Below the pieces are notes generated by a model that made no database searches, was not told where the DNA came from, and saw only the letters and a program-made list of their open reading frames with translations. Shown here piece by piece: positions 61,127 through 64,000 of a DNA stretch of 64,000 bases. Source of the DNA: Arthrobacter sp. OAP107 (GTDB taxonomy: Bacteria > Actinomycetota > Actinomycetes > Actinomycetales > Micrococcaceae); NCBI RefSeq assembly GCF_040546765.1, contig NZ_JBEPOK010000001.1, positions 4,836,001 to 4,900,000 of the forward strand. The letters are read 5' to 3'. The first letter of the stretch is position 1. Each line of letters starts with the position of its first letter. Position numbers and translations under genes: made by a program.

Positions 61127-62106
61127 TGCGGCGCGTCCCCGGCCTCGGCCGTGTCCTCGGTTTGGATATTGGCGGTTCCAAGACCCACGCCATTCTGGCG
61201 GAGGTTGGAACTGACGACGGCGGGACAACAGTTCCCCGGCAGCTCGCCGAGTGCACGGCGGGCAGTGCAAACATCGCCTCCGTCGGGCCGGACGAGGCCG
61301 CCGCGGCGCTGGACGACCTCGCCGGGCAGCTCGGCATCGGTGATCCCGCACGTCGCGGCATGGACACCGTGTTTGCCGGTGCCGCGGGCGCGGACACGCC
61401 GGCCGCCCGGAAAAAGCTGGCCGGCGTGCTCTCCCGCCGGTTCCCAGGAGCCCGGATCCTCGTGGACCACGACACCCGCATCATCCTCGCGGCTGGCGGC
61501 CTCACCGCGGGCACAGTCCTCATCTCCGGCACCGGCTCCGCCGCGTGGGCGAAGGCCCGCGACGGCCGGGAAGCCCGGGCCGGCGGCTGGGGCTACCTGC
61601 TCGGCGACGAAGGCAGCGGCTACGCCGTGGCCCGCAGCGCGGTCCGCAACGCCCTGCAGGACTCCGACGACGGCCTGACCGCCGGGCCGTTGACGTCCCA
61701 GCTTTTGGCGCGAACCGGAGCCACGGAACCAGGCGATCTGCTGGACCTGTTCTACCGCCGCCCGGAGCGCCGGTACTGGGCCGGACTGGCGGGCATCGTG
61801 TTCGGCCTCGCAGCCTCGGACGCTGCGGGCGCCGCCATTGCTGAGGACGCCGCCCGGCATCTCGCCCGCCTGGCCCTGACCGTGAACCGACGGCTGGGCG
61901 CCATTCCGGAAAATACCCCGGTGCTGCTGGCCGGCGGCATGCTGGTGAACCAGCCGTCGTTGGCCATCCGGGTGCGCGAGCTGCTGGCAGCCGGCGGCCT
62001 CACCGACGTCCGGGTGCTGGACCGCGCCCCCGCCTGGGGCGCCGTGGAGCTGGCCGGTCAGCTCGCCGGCACACCGCGCCGGCCGGCCACCACCATCCCC
62101 GCCTAA
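61126..62106 (+). CDS. nagK: N-acetylglucosamine kinase (BadF/BadG ATPase family)
   Basis: 326 residues from ATG 61126, overlapping the transporter stop by one base (TGATG); a GTG at 61123 is an alternative. ASKHA fold: LGLDIGGSKTHAILAE (phosphate 1), VDHDTRIILAAGG, ISGTGSAAWAKARDG (phosphate 2), GGWGYLLGDEGSGYAVA and LLAGGMLVNQP (adenosine region). It phosphorylates GlcNAc that enters unphosphorylated through the MFS porter, so a kinase is needed here. Confidence 0.88.
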   Translation: MRRVPGLGRVLGLDIGGSKTHAILAEVGTDDGGTTVPRQLAECTAGSANIASVGPDEAAAALDDLAGQLGIGDPARRGMDTVFAGAAGADTPAARKKLAGVLSRRFPGARILVDHDTRIILAAGGLTAGTVLISGTGSAAWAKARDGREARAGGWGYLLGDEGSGYAVARSAVRNALQDSDDGLTAGPLTSQLLARTGATEPGDLLDLFYRRPERRYWAGLAGIVFGLAASDAAGAAIAEDAARHLARLALTVNRRLGAIPENTPVLLAGGMLVNQPSLAIRVRELLAAGGLTDVRVLDRAPAWGAVELAGQLAGTPRRPATTIPA

Positions 62107-62153
62107 TCCCGGATTCCCTTAATACCAACCCCGCTGATCCCCCAAGGAGACCC

Positions 62154-63221
62154 ATGACTGCCCCGCACACCGAAATCACCGCCGCTTCCCCGCTTCCCGG
62201 CTCCCTGATGGCCGCCGAAATCCTGGAACAGCCGGAGTCGCTGGCCCGGCTGCTGGAGCACGGGCGCCCCGCGATCACCCGCCTGGCCGGCGTCCTCCGC
62301 GACGCGGACATCAGGTACGTCCTCCTGGCCGCACGCGGCACCAGCGACCACGCCGCCCTGTACGCGAAGTACCTCATCGAAACGGTGCTGGGGCTGCCGG
62401 CGGGGCTGGCGTCGCCGTCGAGCCTTACGGTGTACGGCGCTGAACCGAAAATGGACGGGGTGCTGTGGCTGGCGGTCAGCCAGTCCGGCGGCTCCCCGGA
62501 TCTGGTGGACTCCACCGCCGCTGCCGCCCGGGGCGGCGCCCTCACCGTGGCCGTCACGAACGCACCGTCCTCACCGCTGGCCACTGCCGCCCGGCACCAC
62601 CTGGACATCCTCGCCGGGCCGGAGCACGCCGTCGCCGCGACCAAGAGCTACACGTCGCAGCTGCTGGCGCTGTGGCTGCTGATCGATGCGTGGGCGGGAG
62701 GAAACGGCTCGGAAGCTGCCGACCTGCCGCGTCTCGCCGCCGATGTCCTGGCCCGGCCGGAGATACTGGAGGTTGCAGACCGCTACCGCTTCGTGAACCA
62801 CATCATCACGACCGGACGCGGCTTCTCCTACCCCACCGCACGGGAGGCGGCGCTGAAACTGATGGAAACGTCCTACCTGGCCGCACACGCCTTCTCCGGC
62901 GCGGACCTGCTGCACGGGCCCTTTGCCATGATCGACGCCGACCGGCCCGTCATCGCCGTCGCGTCGCCCGGCGCCGGCGGCCGTGCCCTGCATCCGGTGC
63001 TGGACCGCCTCGCCGAACGCGGCGCGGACGTCTGCCTGGTGGGTGACGCCGGGGCTGCACGCCCGCTGAACCACGTGGTGCCGCTGCCGGCCGTGCACGA
63101 GCAGCTCTCACCGATCCTGGAGATCATGCCCCTGCAGCGGCTGGCGCACGCAATGGCGGCAGCCCGCCACCGGGACCCGGACGCTCCCCGCGGCCTGCGC
63201 AAGATCACGGAAACCTGGTGA
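62154..63221 (+). CDS. SIS-domain glucosamine-6-phosphate deaminase/isomerase (NagB-II/AgaS type)
   Basis: 355 residues from ATG 62154 after CAAGGAG. Two SIS domains without the glutaminase part of GlmS: LAARGTSDHAALYAKYLIE, AVSQSGGSPDLVDSTAAA, AATKSYTSQLLALWLL, and GRGFSYPTAREAALKLMETSY with LHGPFAMI. In nagK-nagA clusters such proteins act as a second type of GlcN-6-P deaminase. That role fits here because no classic nagB is seen in the window. Confidence 0.87.
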   Translation: MTAPHTEITAASPLPGSLMAAEILEQPESLARLLEHGRPAITRLAGVLRDADIRYVLLAARGTSDHAALYAKYLIETVLGLPAGLASPSSLTVYGAEPKMDGVLWLAVSQSGGSPDLVDSTAAAARGGALTVAVTNAPSSPLATAARHHLDILAGPEHAVAATKSYTSQLLALWLLIDAWAGGNGSEAADLPRLAADVLARPEILEVADRYRFVNHIITTGRGFSYPTAREAALKLMETSYLAAHAFSGADLLHGPFAMIDADRPVIAVASPGAGGRALHPVLDRLAERGADVCLVGDAGAARPLNHVVPLPAVHEQLSPILEIMPLQRLAHAMAAARHRDPDAPRGLRKITETW

Positions 63222-64000
63222 GTCCCACGCTCATTTCCGCTTCCCGCGTCATCCTGCCCAGTGACGCCAAAACCAGCGCCGTGCTGGAGCCTGGCTGGGT
63301 TGAGACCGACGGCGGCCGGATCACCGCCGCGGGTCCCGGGCTGCCCGCCCGGGAGCCCGACGCCGATTTTCCGGACGCCACCCTCGCGCCGGGCTTCGTG
63401 GACGCCCACATCCACGGCGGCGGCGGCTTCAGCTTCAACGACGCCGACCCCGCTGCCGCCGCGGTCCGGATCGCCGATGTGCACCGCGCGCACGGCACCA
63501 CCACGCTGATGGCCAGCCTGGTCACTGCCCCGCTTCCGCAGCTTGAGAAAGCGGTGGCCGCGCTGGCCGCGCTGGTGGAGGAAGGCGTCCTGGCCGGGAT
63601 CCATCTGGAGGGCCCGTGGCTCAGTCCGGACCACCGGGGCGCCCACACCGAGGACCTTCTGCTGGCACCGGAACCGGCCGCCGTCGACCGGCTGATGCTG
63701 GCCGGGCGGGGCACCGTCCGGATGGTGACGATCGCACCTGAACTGGAAGGCGGCCTTGCAGCCATCCGGCAGATCACCGGCTACGGCGCTGTCGCGGCCA
63801 TCGGCCACACCGGCGCCGGCTACGACCTGGCCCGGCAGGCGATCGCCGCTGGGGCCACCGCCGGGACGCATGTGTTCAACGCGATGCGGCCGCTGCACCA
63901 CCGGGAACCCGGCCCTGCGCTGGCCCTGCTGGAGGACCCCGCGGTGTTTGCCGAGGTGATTGCCGACGGGGTCCACCTGCACCCGTCGCTGGTCCGCTTC
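63218..64000 (+). CDS. nagA: N-acetylglucosamine-6-phosphate deacetylase (partial, runs off the window)
   Basis: GTG at 63218 overlaps the SIS stop by 4 bp (GTGA). 261 codons are visible and open to the end. Amidohydrolase features: LAPGFVDAHIHGGGGFSFND (HxH metal site), IHLEGPWLSPDHRGAH (metal Glu), AAIGHTGAGYDLA and HVFNAMRPLHHREPG. The C-terminal part with the catalytic Asp lies outside. It removes acetate from GlcNAc-6-P before deamination by the SIS enzyme. Confidence 0.93.
   Translation, partial: MSPTLISASRVILPSDAKTSAVLEPGWVETDGGRITAAGPGLPAREPDADFPDATLAPGFVDAHIHGGGGFSFNDADPAAAAVRIADVHRAHGTTTLMASLVTAPLPQLEKAVAALAALVEEGVLAGIHLEGPWLSPDHRGAHTEDLLLAPEPAAVDRLMLAGRGTVRMVTIAPELEGGLAAIRQITGYGAVAAIGHTGAGYDLARQAIAAGATAGTHVFNAMRPLHHREPGPALALLEDPAVFAEVIADGVHLHPSLVRF

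Overview
The window is high-GC DNA with actinobacterial features: strong AGGAGG-type ribosome sites, GTG and TTG starts, many 4-bp ATGA/GTGA gene overlaps, and several promoters whose -10 box sits only 5-7 nt before the start codon. Gene content (AraBDA with LacI regulators, ChvE/GguAB transporter, Tat-exported GH43 arabinanase, glycine-riboswitch-controlled gcv genes, DasR/NagR-type amino-sugar cluster) fits a soil Micrococcaceae bacterium, most likely Arthrobacter or Pseudarthrobacter. No rRNA, tRNA, CRISPR array, insertion sequence or prophage was seen. It looks like chromosomal catabolic DNA.

Layout. 1-2.6 kb: end of a YtfT/YjfF-type sugar ABC transporter and an exported GH43 arabinofuranosidase. 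2.7-4.9 kb: two convergent copies of an uncharacterised small protein, and a TetR/EamA-exporter pair with a clear operator. 5.0-16.8 kb: L-arabinose island, with ChvE-GguA-GguB import on the plus strand and, on the minus strand, lacI, araB (frameshifted), araD, araA, an aldose epimerase and a second lacI. The two arms carry nearly identical LacI-type palindromes at 5043 and 15703. 16.9-23.7 kb: secreted GH25-like/FG-GAP protein, multicopper oxidase with two membrane proteins, and ammonium transporter AmtB.

23.7-34 kb: a FAD/NAD(P)-binding protein fused to a GNAT acetyltransferase, divergent from a tightly packed operon encoding an amino-acid-type ABC transporter, three luciferase-like flavin monooxygenases and a DUF1684 protein. 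This resembles the Bacillus systems that release sulfur from S-alkylated cysteines, but in a different arrangement. 34-41 kb: IclR regulator facing a GntP permease, CoA-transferase, HMG-CoA-lyase-like enzyme, 2-hydroxyacid dehydrogenase and glycerate kinase. Together they suggest a CoA-dependent route for an unidentified hydroxy acid, ending in phosphoglycerate.

41-52 kb: a one-carbon/glycine region with two divergent tandem glycine riboswitches that form a ~190-bp inverted duplication. One precedes a CycA-like permease, a decayed purU and metF; the other precedes gcvP, gcvT, gcvH, sdaA and a lipA copy. 52-58 kb: MOSC protein (frameshifted), small GNAT, pirin with a 13-codon upstream ORF, F420-reductase-like protein, two orphan ABC binding proteins. 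58.9-64 kb: GntR/NagR repressor with two dre-like operators, sugar-porter MFS protein, GlcNAc kinase, SIS-domain deaminase and nagA running off the end.

At least three single-base indels in short G/C runs break otherwise intact genes (araB, lipA, MOSC), with a fourth suspected at about 21.69 kb. This raises the question of sequencing error versus decay. Two further genes (an alpha/beta hydrolase and purU) have larger internal deletions.
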